Below, piece after piece: positions 20,695-30,301 of a stretch of DNA of 64,000 nt. Made by a program: the position numbers and the translations under genes. Where the stretch lies: assembly GCA_914767885.1 (NCBI GenBank), contig CAJZBQ010000048.1, forward strand, positions 576,881 through 640,880, written 5' to 3'. The DNA is from Blepharisma stoltei. Its lineage: Eukaryota > Ciliophora > Heterotrichea > Heterotrichida > Blepharismidae. Numbering within the stretch: position 1 is the first letter of the stretch; every line of letters starts with the position of its first letter. The notes under the pieces are model-generated. The model saw only the letters and a list, made by a program, of their open reading frames with translations. It ran no database searches and was not told the origin of the DNA.

Positions 20695-21037
20695 AGGATC
20701 CCCCCTCTCATTTGTCCAATTTTCTAGTCTTTTATCATTTGTCCATTTTTCTAGGTTTTTTTTATAGGAAAAAAAAATTTTTTTAGGACCTCATTTGTCC
20801 ATTTTTCTAGTCAAATTTTGATAGAGAAAAAAATTTTCAGGACCTCAATTGTCTCATTTTCTAGTTTTTTTAAAGTAAAAAACTAGAATTTTAGGGCATT
20901 CGAAAAAATGCAAAAAAAACTAGAAAATTGGACAAATCATTTTTGACTAGATTTTGGGACAAATGAGGTCCTGAAAAATTTTTTTTTCTTATAAAAAAAA
21001 GACTAGAAAATTCGACAAATGAGGGGGGGGGTCCTTA
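20695..21037. mobile_element. TA-flanked element built of ATTTGTCC..TTTTCTAG repeats
   Basis: TA at 20693-20694 and 21036-21037. The termini are AGGATCCCCCC and GGGGGGGTCCT. The interior is an alternation of CATTTGTCCATTTTTCTAG-like units in both orientations, so the whole element is a long imperfect palindrome. Non-coding. Confidence 0.8.
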
Positions 21038-21224
21038 ATTGCGAAATTATTTTAGTTAAAATATCTTTAAAAGAAAAAATTATTCACATTATTTAGAATG
21101 ATTTATTAATAATACTTAGCAGTTATCATTCCTTAAGGATTCAATTCTCAAGAAAATAGAATATAATTTTATAGATTGCTTTTTTAAATTGTTTAAACAT
21201 AATATGAGCCTTATTTTAGTGCTC

Positions 21225-21371
21225 CTAAGGGTCAATCTTTGTTTTCTTGCGTGGCATTTCTTGCTCTTCTGAGTCTTCTTGCAATCCAAAATCTTCGAAA
21301 TTTAGCCCGTTATAGACAGGCGACGACTTTTCAGAGAACATATCCTTGATTTTTTCGGGACACATTGCCAT
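21225..21371 (-). CDS. Possible short acidic protein downstream of the RING gene
   Basis: From ATG 21371 the frame runs 48 codons (AMCPEKIKDMFSEKSSP, then EDFGLQEDSEEQEMPRKKTK). It is open another 15 codons upstream without an ATG. It ends with an acidic patch and a KKTK nuclear-signal-like tail. It may be the 3' exon of a gene whose start I cannot find. Confidence 0.35.
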   Translation of the reverse strand: MAMCPEKIKDMFSEKSSPVYNGLNFEDFGLQEDSEEQEMPRKKTKIDP

Positions 21372-21501
21372 TAGTTTTTGTAGTAATCCTTCGATAGGCT
21401 CTTCAATGTCATTCGTTGTACACTAACCTTTATTAATTAATTCTTTAATTATAATATTTTTCTATTTATTTTATTTTTTTTAAAAAATAAGTGATCTTAT
21501 T

Positions 21502-21891
21502 TTAACAGATTAATTTATCTTTTAATGGTGGCAAAATTTTGTTCATCCAAGGTTCGATCTTGTCCTTATGAAACCTGCATTCTTTCTCATGGGCATTTAA
21601 ATTTTCTAAAATACCTGACCAACTGCACCCTTTATTGTTGCAAGCAACTTCTAGGTCATTGATAAAGCATGCAGCGATTAGATCCTTTCCAATCGTTTTC
21701 TTGTTAAAAGCTTTTCTACAATGAGGACATGTCCTGTTGTCCTGGCTTCATGTCAAGATACATTCTTTACAAAATGTATGACCGCATGAAAGCCTTGCTG
21801 GATCATAGAAAGGCTCACTGCAGATAGAACAGATCAGATAGCTCTTGATTCGACTGACCATAATGAATCTTCTAATAGGTCTGTTTGACAT
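21502..21891 (-). CDS. RING-finger plus TRAF-type zinc-finger protein
   Basis: 129 residues from ATG 21891 to TAA, read through a TGA-encoded Trp (CILTWSQDNRTC). Residues about 20-60 form a C3HC4 RING: CSIC, then CGHTFCKEC, then CPHC. The RING Trp before the last Cys pair is typical of E2-binding RINGs. It is followed by a TRAF-like zinc finger (VACNNKGCSWSG...HEKECRF). The predicted role is a ubiquitin E3 ligase or scaffold; the substrate is unknown. It is missed if TGA is taken as a stop. Confidence 0.88.
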
Positions 21892-22005
21892 TTATAAAAT
21901 TTTTAAATTATTGAATTCTTTAAAGATACTTTCATATTTATTTAAGGTTACTAAAAATTAATGGTAACTCATTCTGTAATTATTAAAATTAAAATATAAC
22001 TCGAA

Positions 22006-22549
22006 TATTAACATTAATTACTTATATGAGAAGTTCACTGTAATCCCAAGGACTAACTCCGCCCCTTGATGCTCCCACTCGGTTGCCCGCCACAAATCGT
22101 ATCATGAACTTCAAAGCTTCGCTCCTAAAGACGAGGGCTAGAACTCCCCACCTGAAGTTGGATGGATTGTACCACCGTGCCGTACGTCAACAGAGGTTGC
22201 TCTTTCCGAAAATTTGAAAAACAAATTTTCTGGTCTAGCTGTAGGCCAAAATGGAAATCCAAAGCCTGGGACGCAACGCCCAGTATCGCGCTGGAGGAGT
22301 GCCATTGGACCAATTAGTACTCCTTGGTGTCGCAGGACTCTGGATCCCATTTCCCCTGAAGCAAAACCTTGACCTGGAGTGAGACTACTGTCGACAAAAT
22401 TCTACATTGCGCTCCACCAAACCAAGTCAACCTAGCCGGATATACTTATCGAGCGCCAATTTCCCTTCCACGAGGTCCCGTAGCCCTGTGTGACTTCTGT
22501 GCAGATGTTGATAAAAAGGCTGGTTAGCCGTCACCATTTTTCTCTATAT
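22006..22549 (-). mobile_element. GC-rich retroposon, minus strand
   Basis: Flanked by AAAATATAACTCGAA (21991-22005) and AAAATATAATTCGAA (22550-22564), a 15-bp target duplication with one mismatch. On the minus strand the head is AAAAATGGTGACGG and the ATG opens about 49 codons. It shares TTGGTTTGGTGGAGCGCAAT with the 23194 copy. Confidence 0.82.
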
Positions 22550-22564
22550 AAAATATAATTCGAA

Positions 22565-23180
22565 ACACTTTTCTTATAATAATTATTTATAAATTCCAAA
22601 ATAAATTTGGTCTTATAATGCTCTATTTTAAGTCATATGCCTAAATATCTATGCTCCTATGCATATAATTCAGAATAAACCCAAAAGTGGACCAGAAAAT
22701 GCAAAATTAATTTTTATTAGACACTATGCTTAATATTTTTTAGGCTGAGCATATGCTTCTTTCTTTACATCTTAAAAAAGGTTTTGGCATTTGCTGATAA
22801 AAACTTTAGGTTTTAATATAAAAGGTATAATTACGATCTCTAAGAGATCCATATTTAAGTAAACTTTGGATTGCATAATATACAATAATTCTAGATAGCC
22901 TATCTGCGATGAATTGATTAATTTCTTATGTTTTTATCATAAATCCTAGTTTAATTTTGTTGAGGTGATTGACCAGCCATCCTTTTATCTTGAAAATTTG
23001 GCAAAGAAATAATATATACATATTTTTATATGCCACATGGAGAGTCGTCTAATTTAAAAGGCTTGAACTGTCTCCATAGAAAGTTAGATTTGCCTTATCC
23101 AGCGACTTTTTTCTATATACTAAGACGTGGAAGAGATAGTTAAGGCAAAATCTGAAATGAGATATAGATTTTTTAATTTG
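22565..23180. other. AT-rich spacer between two retroposons
   Basis: I see no coding frame, tRNA or inverted repeat. A short region with CCATAGAAAGTTAGATTTGC near 23080 is not assigned. Confidence 0.5.
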
Positions 23181-23193
23181 AGAAGAAAATTAA

Positions 23194-23800
23194 ATATACA
23201 TAAAAATGGCTTGGTGAACCAACTTGTCCTCTTAACACCTGTAGCTAGACGGGAGTCTAGGGATCTGGAGAGTTTTGCTTGGTTTGGTGAAGCGCAATGC
23301 CAAGCGAGCCGACTGCAGGCTCATTTTCAGGGATCTCCAAGACTGTCGACGGGTTAGAAAGACGCCCTGCCAGTATGCCATTGGGTGCTATGGAGGTAAA
23401 GGTTAGCCCGATATCTCCTGTTGGCCACCTTCGGGAGGTAACACCCAGGAAAAAAGAACTACGGCCTTCCCGAGCCGGAAGGAAAAGCCGTAGCCCAAAA
23501 ACAATCCGTATAACAATATATGGACTGGAATGGCCACCAGCTGACTCCCAAGGTTTATCCACCACATACGGCAGCAATTCGCATACTAAGGTTAGGATTA
23601 AAGGGCCTGAACCTTGGTTCAGGCTATAAAACATTTTGGCGCCCAAAGTGGACCGACCTCCATAAGGACATATTTCGTCACTACCACCATATTAATTATC
23701 CATCCAGGGTAAGGTTTAACCTTGATAAGGGTAGCATGTGGAAGTTGGAAAGGGATAGCCCACAAGGCCGGAAGGTGTCCTTGGTTAATTAGGCAAAAAT
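23194..23800 (+). mobile_element. GC-rich retroposon, plus strand
   Basis: The head is ATACATAAAAATGGCTTGGTGA. The flanks AGAAGAAAATTAA (23181-23193) and AGAAGGAGATTAA (23801-23813) look like a diverged target duplication. It shares the TTGGTTTGGTGAAGCGCAAT block with the 22006 copy. No intact gene. Confidence 0.72.
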
Positions 23801-24002
23801 AGAAGGAGATTAATAAACTTAATTACTTTATTAAAAAATATCATATTTCACTAAACTCCACATATGGGATTGGTTTTAATGTGAGTTTTAGACCATCCTG
23901 GAGTAATGCCACCAATGCACTATAAGGATTGATGGATCTGTATAAATTAAATTATTAAAGTCGATTGAGTATAAGATTATCACCCTATTCAAAAAACTAA
24001 AA

Positions 24003-25012
24003 TTCCCCATTATAAAAGGTAATAGGATATAGATTCCTCCTTTGTTATATGCTCAATACATGCTGCTTGCTCAAGCCTTGATTTCTGATTTTGAGGTTTA
24101 TTTCCAATTATACTCATCTCCAATTCCCTTTATAGATTGATATTTTAAATGTATTATATACAGTCTCTCTTCTATATTTGCAGCAATCTTTCATTTACAT
24201 CATTCAAATTCATAAGGAATATACGAGAAGGAGTTGATATCAATTGAATATAATTGAAGAGTTTTCTATAGCTAGAAAGCAAAATACACATTAAATATCA
24301 AGCTATAGTACAAGCAATAAGTTTTTAGAATTGGTGCCAATATAATTCATCGATTTTATTTAAGTCAAATTTACTAGATAATATAAAATTATCATCCCTT
24401 TTACATAATTCAAAGCAATAGACATTTCTGTTAAAGTATTCAAACCTAATTTTATCAAAAAATAGCCTATTTTTATCAAATTCTGCAAAAATTGAAATTA
24501 TTACAATTTGAATTTATTGAGGGAAGAAAATAAGAAATATGTGTTTCTTATACATTTTAACTTAGATAATAATATCTAATGCTCTCTTTACCCTTTTATT
24601 AGTTTAGATAATAAGTGTAGATATATTTATTTAGAGCAGGCATTTAAAATATTAATCTTTATTTAAAATTGATCAATATGATCTTTTATTATATTTACAC
24701 ATTTCATAAATAATTTTATTATAAAGCTGATTAGGCATGGCTGTTAAACCACAACTACACCAAAAAAAAATTAAAAAATAGCTTTTACTTCCAGATTGTA
24801 GCTTATGAACTCTATAATTTCTATCAATTATTGTAGCCCTAAAAGTTAAATATTTACGATAGCAGAATAATTACCATTAGGAAGTTGAGCACAGCATGTG
24901 AACATGCCAAGTGATTTATAAATCTTTAACATTTGCATCTCTTCTCTTTTATTTTCAATATCATAAATAATCAAAGTTGCCTATCAAATTCGAGAGCATT
25001 GATATTTCTAGT
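24003..25012 (-). pseudogene. Ancient decayed Kelch-like copy
   Basis: Collinear with the intact Kelch-like gene at 25406-26344: blocks such as ATATAGATTCCTCCTTTGTT, ACTCATCTCCAATTC, CTTCTATATTTGCAGC and CAGCATGTGAACATGCC occur in the same order. They are broken by indels and stops throughout. It is the most diverged of four copies in the window. Confidence 0.7.
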
Positions 25013-25038
25013 CATATAATTTATATAGGCAAGCCCTA

Positions 25039-25205
25039 TAAACTGCCTTATAAAGGTATGACATTGGAGCTTGAAACTCTCCAGTTGGTCCAGCAACTGG
25101 AGAGAAGTCCATTTGCTAACTATCCAATTGGTTTACCTGAATGAGTTGGTCCAGCCACTGGAGAGTTTCCAGCTCAAATTTCCTGCCCTTATAGGGCAGT
25201 TTATA
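25039..25205. mobile_element. TA-flanked inverted-repeat element
   Basis: Inverted termini TATAAACTGCC.TTATAA and an inner inverted pair AAACTCTCCAGT, with TA at 25037-25038 and 25204-25205. Non-coding MITE-like element between the Kelch pseudogene and the downstream flank. Confidence 0.7.
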
Positions 25206-25405
25206 GGATTTAACTATATTTACTTTTTACTTATTTTAAATAATAAAAATACATTATGATTGAGTATTATTATCATTTACAAATAATATGTATATTACAT
25301 TTTAAATATTTTGTGGAGTATTCTTATTCTTTTCATGTGCCAATTTTTTTATTTTTATAATTTCAGATTCCTCTCGAGCAAAAGAAGAAGATGAAAGCTA
25401 TTAAA

Positions 25406-26344
25406 TTAAAATAAATTACATGCGGGCTTATTATTCTCGAGCTCAATCAGCTCTTTTCTGTCTAAATTAAATTTGTAGTAGTGTCTTGTCTTTTTGCGGC
25501 TCTTATATTCAATACATCCAATATAGATTCCTCTTTCATTATATGCCCAAAACACATAAGAAGGGCAAAGGGAAATTATTGAGTTTCCTATTATTTCTCA
25601 AACATACTCATCTCCAACTCTGCTTTCGTAAATTGCTTCACCCTCGCATTCAATCAAATATAATCTCTCTTCTGCGTTTATCAAAATCTTTCTTTTCAGT
25701 CATGCAAACTCATAAGGAATTACTGAAAAAGAGTCAATATCAACTGAATAAAGCCAAATATTTTTATTCCACACCCCAGAAATCAAAATATTCCTATTAA
25801 ATGTTATCGAATTGCAATACCAATCAGGTTTTGGCATTGGTGCTAATTTAATTCATCGATTTCTATTTAAATCGAATCTGCAAGATAGATTTAAAAGTCC
25901 TTGATCATTAGACCCTCCAAAGCAATAGACACTTGTGTTAAAATATATAACTGATGAATAGAAACAAGGAGTTCCAGATGGTAACTCATAAGCTTTATAA
26001 TTACTATCAAATATTAGTGTTGTCCCAAAAAGAGGATACATGCCAAAACAGAATAATTCAGAGTTTGGAAGTAGAGCAGCGCATGAAAACCTGTCTAGGG
26101 GCTTTGGAGTCTTCAATCTTTGCACCTCTTCTCTTTCACTTTTAGTATCATAAATAAACAAATTAACTTTATGCTTATCTAGTTCAAGAAGGTAAAGAGA
26201 AGCAGATTGATGGGAAGCTGCAGCATATTCTTGGTCAGTGCTATTTAGTCCTGAGGAGGCAATAGATACTTCGCTATGTTCGTTTGCATTATTTTTAGCG
26301 ATTTCAGAGAGACTTAACTGATAATTAAGCAAGCACTTTTTCAT
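25406..26344 (-). CDS. Kelch-like beta-propeller protein, copy 1
   Basis: 312 residues from ATG 26344 to TAA, with three TGA-encoded Trp (NRWINLAP, EFAWLKRK, EYVWEIIG). It shows Kelch-type blades: LPSGTPCFYSSVIYFNTSVYC then FGGSND; NRWINLAPMPKPDWYCNSI; ISGVWNKNIWLYSVD. Repeated aromatic/Gly spacing fits a beta-propeller, although a full six-blade set is not obvious. No signal peptide. Likely a protein-interaction domain; partner unknown. Paralogues: 35003-35878 (broken), 52525-53469 (intact), 24003-25012 (decayed). Confidence 0.75.
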
Positions 26345-26728
26345 ATTTCTTGAATTTAATTAAGTTCTTTTTTAACTAATCAAAAATCTTTCAGTAATCA
26401 AACTAAGAACAATATCGACTAACAGCACTTTGCCGACTGACATTTTTGATGATTTCTTCTCAGATTAATACGACTAAAAAATTTTTTGTATAGGTAAATA
26501 GATATTAGACTAAAAGCACTTTTCCGACTGGCATTTTTGACGGTATCATCTCAGATAATCAAACTAAGAAATAGCTTTAATTGTAGTTTATCATGATGCT
26601 TATATCGATACCCTATGCTATAGTGCTTAAGTGATTGTAACTTGAATTTGTATCTATAACTAATTATATCGATACCATATAAAACATTGTGGCAAAATCA
26701 ATATTTTTCAATGAAATTAAATAAATAA
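26345..26728. other. Intergenic region with an imperfect direct repeat
   Basis: Two copies of an about 65-bp unit (about 26398-26470 and 26510-26575) share AGCACTTT.CCGACTG.CATTTTTGA. No gene. An IES or promoter role is unproven. Confidence 0.5.
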
Positions 26729-29167
26729 TTAAGTTATATTTCTATTTTTGTTCATTTCTTCAAGCATTTTAATAACCCCATTAATTTTTGAATCCCAATC
26801 TTGCCTTAGCAATTCAATTTTGCTTTCAACTTTTTCTTCCAATTTCTGTAATTTTTCATTTAAACTTCTTCCTAAATCTTCACCAATATTTTTTAATTCT
26901 TCGCTCATATTTTTTTTTATCCCCAAAACTTCGTCTTTATATCCATCTATTTTAAATGAAATTTCTTTAATTTTGCCTTGCCATTTATCTGACACATTAG
27001 TATCTTGAAAAATATCGCATCTCTGTAGATATAGTAATTTTCCTTTTGATCTTAATTTTGCAAGCTCTGACCTCTTCCAAAACATAATAGATTCAAATTC
27101 AATGACTAATTGTAGCATTTCTTTAGAATTTAATTCGTCAGCAATCATTTGGAATCTATCAAAAGTATCCCCTAATGTTGATACTAGCAAATTAAGCATC
27201 ATAACTACATTAATTAAAGAAGCCAAGGTAAAGCATGAGTATTGGAAGAAAGAAATTTTTTCGTTATCAAAATTGCCCATATTAAGCTCATAAGTCATTG
27301 CCCAAACTTCACCAAGGGAAAGACTATTATCAAGAGAAGCATAGAGAACTCCAAATGCAAGGGTGGAATACAGAAAAATGACTAAAAATGCAAAAGAATC
27401 TGTGAGTGCCATTAAAATCAGCCTGACATAAAATCTTGTAAAATCAAAAGCACGGAAATATGTCAAGCCTCTGAAAAAATTAAATAAAACCATTGAAAAA
27501 GCCAACCCTTTTACATTTTCGTCACAAACCTCAAAAATCGCCCATAAAATAGATAATATTAATCGCAGCAAATCAATAAAATTTCATATATCAGAAATAT
27601 AATCTGTAGGCTTAGTAATAGCTTGCAAAAGTTCATAGAGAGCAAGAATTCCGTTTAGCACAATAAAATTTGTTAATATATAAATGTTAGGATCAAAGAT
27701 ATATCATACCATAGTGATAAGATTAAGCCAATATATGACTGAAAACGTAATTATTGCTGGCCATAAGTAATCCCATTTTTCTCTTATAAGGGACTGTATA
27801 AATAAAGTTTGAAAAATTCCTTGAGTTTCGCACTCATTCATTTTCTTTAAAAGCTGCAAGCTTTCTTCAGACCCTGCTGTATAGTTGTAGCCTAACGGGC
27901 TTCCCCAAAACTGAACAAGGATCATATTTTGTTTTGCAGAATCTTTTTCAGTTCCATTTTCCCTAGTAAAAGCAGCTGTATAAATTTTAGAGACAGGAGA
28001 AAAAATGGTCATAGGCAATTCTTCTCTAATTTCATAGAAGCCAATAATGTCTTTATCAGCTCTTCTCACAAATAAAAATTCCAAAAAGGGAACCAAATAT
28101 AGAGACTTTGTATTAAACAGCAATGGCACGTCATCACGTATCTGATGGATACAATGGAATAGCTTATAATCATCTTCTAAATTTATAATATAGTTAAGGA
28201 TTTGATCAATGCATCTTCTTGAGCTTTTAATAAGCGCGTATGATAATGGGCTCATACCCTGTTGATCTCTAAATATAATAGCTCCGTCATTTAATGCAAT
28301 TGATAAAAAATCTGCACTGTCATTTGTGCATAAGGTATGCAAAATATTATATCCAATAGGATATACAATTACTTCAAGGAAATTTTTATCTCATAGCTCT
28401 TTGGTTGGCTTTTTAATCCAATTGAAAAACTTTTGTCTATATATTTTATCATAATTGCCAGGAATTAAATAAGGAAAAGAGTCACTTCTGTTATTATGCA
28501 AATAATTTTCTATATAACGGAATTCAGTGGTTTTTTTACTTTGAACAACAATGAATTTGGAATCGCCGCTAAATTATGCGTTATGTCATATATCATGAGA
28601 GAGCATCATTGTTACCATAAATTTTTTCTCTTCGCGATTCCAGATCTTCACGCAGCCGTTTGCATTTAAAATTGCTATATATTTATTGTCTCTTGTTATA
28701 TCTAAGCTAACTATGCTGCAACCGTCATTAATCTTTATGGTTTCAATATCTTTTAGTTGGATTAGATCCCACATCCTGATTTCATCAAGCTGAGAAAAAA
28801 TAAGAAATCTTTCGTCTTCACTTATTTCTAAGCTAGAAATAGGGCTTGAATGATCATCAATAGTGATAATCTTTCTTTTTTCGCTAATATTGAATATTTC
28901 TATTACGTTTTCCATACAAACCAAAAAATAATTGTTGTCAATTAATTTCAAAAATTTTACTTTTTTTTCCATATGGATACTTTGCATTAGTGTTTTCTCT
29001 GGAAAGCTCCAAAACTCCACATTTTGGTTCCTATCTAGTGAAATGATATATTCATTTGTTTTATTAATTTGCAAAAATTCAATGGTATTTTTGTACTCAT
29101 TATCTTCGCCTGGTTCCTCTATATTTTCATAATCTTCTTCTTTTTTTTCAAGTAATTTTGCCATCAT
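26729..29167 (-). pseudogene. WD40-TRP-like channel, copy 1: intact except one nonsense codon
   Basis: 813 codons in one frame from ATG 29167 or 29164 to TAA 26729, using TGA as Trp at several sites (ELWDKNF, ITMVWYIFD, SDIWNFID). The N-terminus has WD40 blades (FLIFSQLDEIRMWDL, CVKIWNREEKKFM). The middle is helical. The C-terminus has membrane segments from about residue 450, then NLLVSTLGDTFDRF and a long coiled coil (EELKNIGEDLGRSLNEKLQK). A single TAA at 28574-28576 sits inside a WD40 blade where copy 2 has AAA (Lys). Either a young pseudogene or a sequencing difference; everything else is conserved. Confidence 0.8.
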
Positions 29168-29480
29168 GGTCAAAATTTAGGACTCTTAAAAAAATTAAAA
29201 GGCTTAAAGGCCACGGAGTTGCAAGTGGCAATTTTTCTAGAAGGAGAGTGCAGGCTTGGGCTGATACAGACAAGAGGACTAACAGCGTAACACCAATCAG
29301 ATACTTCTGGAGGAGAGGTGGTTCCAAAAGGAGACATTGGAGGGTTCCTTAATACCCTGAGCACTACCAGAGGTTAAGAGAGTCCTGTGATGCAGTTTTT
29401 TGTTACAAGCAGTTTTCGGGTGAGTCTCCACGCTAGACTGTGGCCCGGAAGGAAAAGGGATTTGGTGGCTTTAGTGGTTA

Positions 29481-29711
29481 TAGGAATTGCCCGAGGATGG
29501 CGCTATCTTGCACCATCCTCGGGCAATTCAAAAAATGGCCCCACACCGGGAATCGAACCCACGTGTGGGGCCATTTTTGGTGCGTGTAAGTCGATGTTGG
29601 CCACACACACCAAAAATGGCCCCACACGTGGGTTCGATTCCCGGTGTGGGGCCATTTTTGAAATTGCCCGAGGATGGCGCAAGATAGCGCCATCCTCGGG
29701 CAATTGCTATA
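29481..29711. mobile_element. TA-flanked family I MITE carrying tRNA T-arm-like sequence
   Basis: TATA at 29479-29482 and 29708-29711, long inverted arms with GAATTGCCCGAGGATGGCGC. Inside each arm sits CCCACACCGGGAATCGAACC (29540-29560) and its inverse with GGTTCGATTCC at 29631-29641, a perfect match to the pol III B-box/T-loop consensus. Absent from the duplicated region at 44.4-45.5 kb. Confidence 0.82.
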
Positions 29712-29839
29712 GCTCCACATGAGATAATTTTTGAAAAAGAAGAGAGATAGAGATATTTAGAAAGGTTTAAAAACGGATTTACTTCAGCTACTTTTCATTC
29801 GAACTTCAGATTACGCTTAATGGTGAGGGGAATTAAGTA

Positions 29840-29990
29840 TAGAATTTTCCCATAGATGGCACTGCTTGCCCTTGGTTGCCCACTGAAAAAATTTTTTGGT
29901 TTGACCAAACATATGGTACTGGTTGAACCAAAAAGTTTTTTCAGTGGGCAATTCAAGGGCAAACTGCACCATCTAAGGGAAATTTCTATA
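29840..29990. mobile_element. TA-flanked family II MITE
   Basis: The termini are TAGAATTTTCCCATAGATGG and its near-inverse, TA at 29838-29839 and 29989-29990. The internal palindrome TTTGGTTTGACCAAAC matches the elements at 90 and 56207. It lies in intergenic DNA. Confidence 0.85.
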
Positions 29991-29994
29991 TCTG

Positions 29995-30210
29995 GTGAGT
30001 AGATCTATGCCCGCGAAAGGTGGATTCCATTGGCGCTATTTTCCGTGGTAGGTTTTTTGTGGTAAACCTTTTTTTTTATCGACCCAAAAACAGACCGAGG
30101 CTCAGTATCTTTCAGAACTTTTGGTAATCGTTTGCCAAGGATCAATACCTTAACAGGTGATTCTCCCGACAGACTGTCTGGCGTCACCATTTTTTGGAGA
30201 TGTCTACAGA
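29995..30210 (-). mobile_element. Retroposon fragment with ATGGTGAC head
   Basis: On the minus strand AAAAAATGGTGACGCC near 30195 is followed by a 61-codon frame (TPDSLSGESPVKVLILGKRL...). A diverged copy lies at about 45000-45220. Target duplication not found. Confidence 0.5.
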
Positions 30211-30301
30211 AAAAGGGCATGAGTTGGAATTAGTCCTCGTGAAATTAACTCTGGAGGGTTAGGGGCTGCAATAAACCAGTGCTAGAATTAATTAACCTAA
30301 T

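Larger units (their letters stand above)
29168..30301. other. Composite intergenic region rich in retroposons and MITEs
   Basis: Between the start of the channel gene and the end of the WD40 gene lies GC-richer DNA (29168-29478 and about 29995-30300) plus two MITEs. The same arrangement without the two MITEs recurs at 44435-45485, so the retroposon-like DNA predates the segmental duplication. The 30285-30303 CTAATCTAATC run resembles the retroposon tail and supplies the WD40 gene's stop codon. Confidence 0.6.

Noticed and set aside
29540-29650. A functional tRNA gene in the 29481 MITE
   Set aside because: Only a T-arm/B-box is present; no acceptor, D or anticodon arm could be found.
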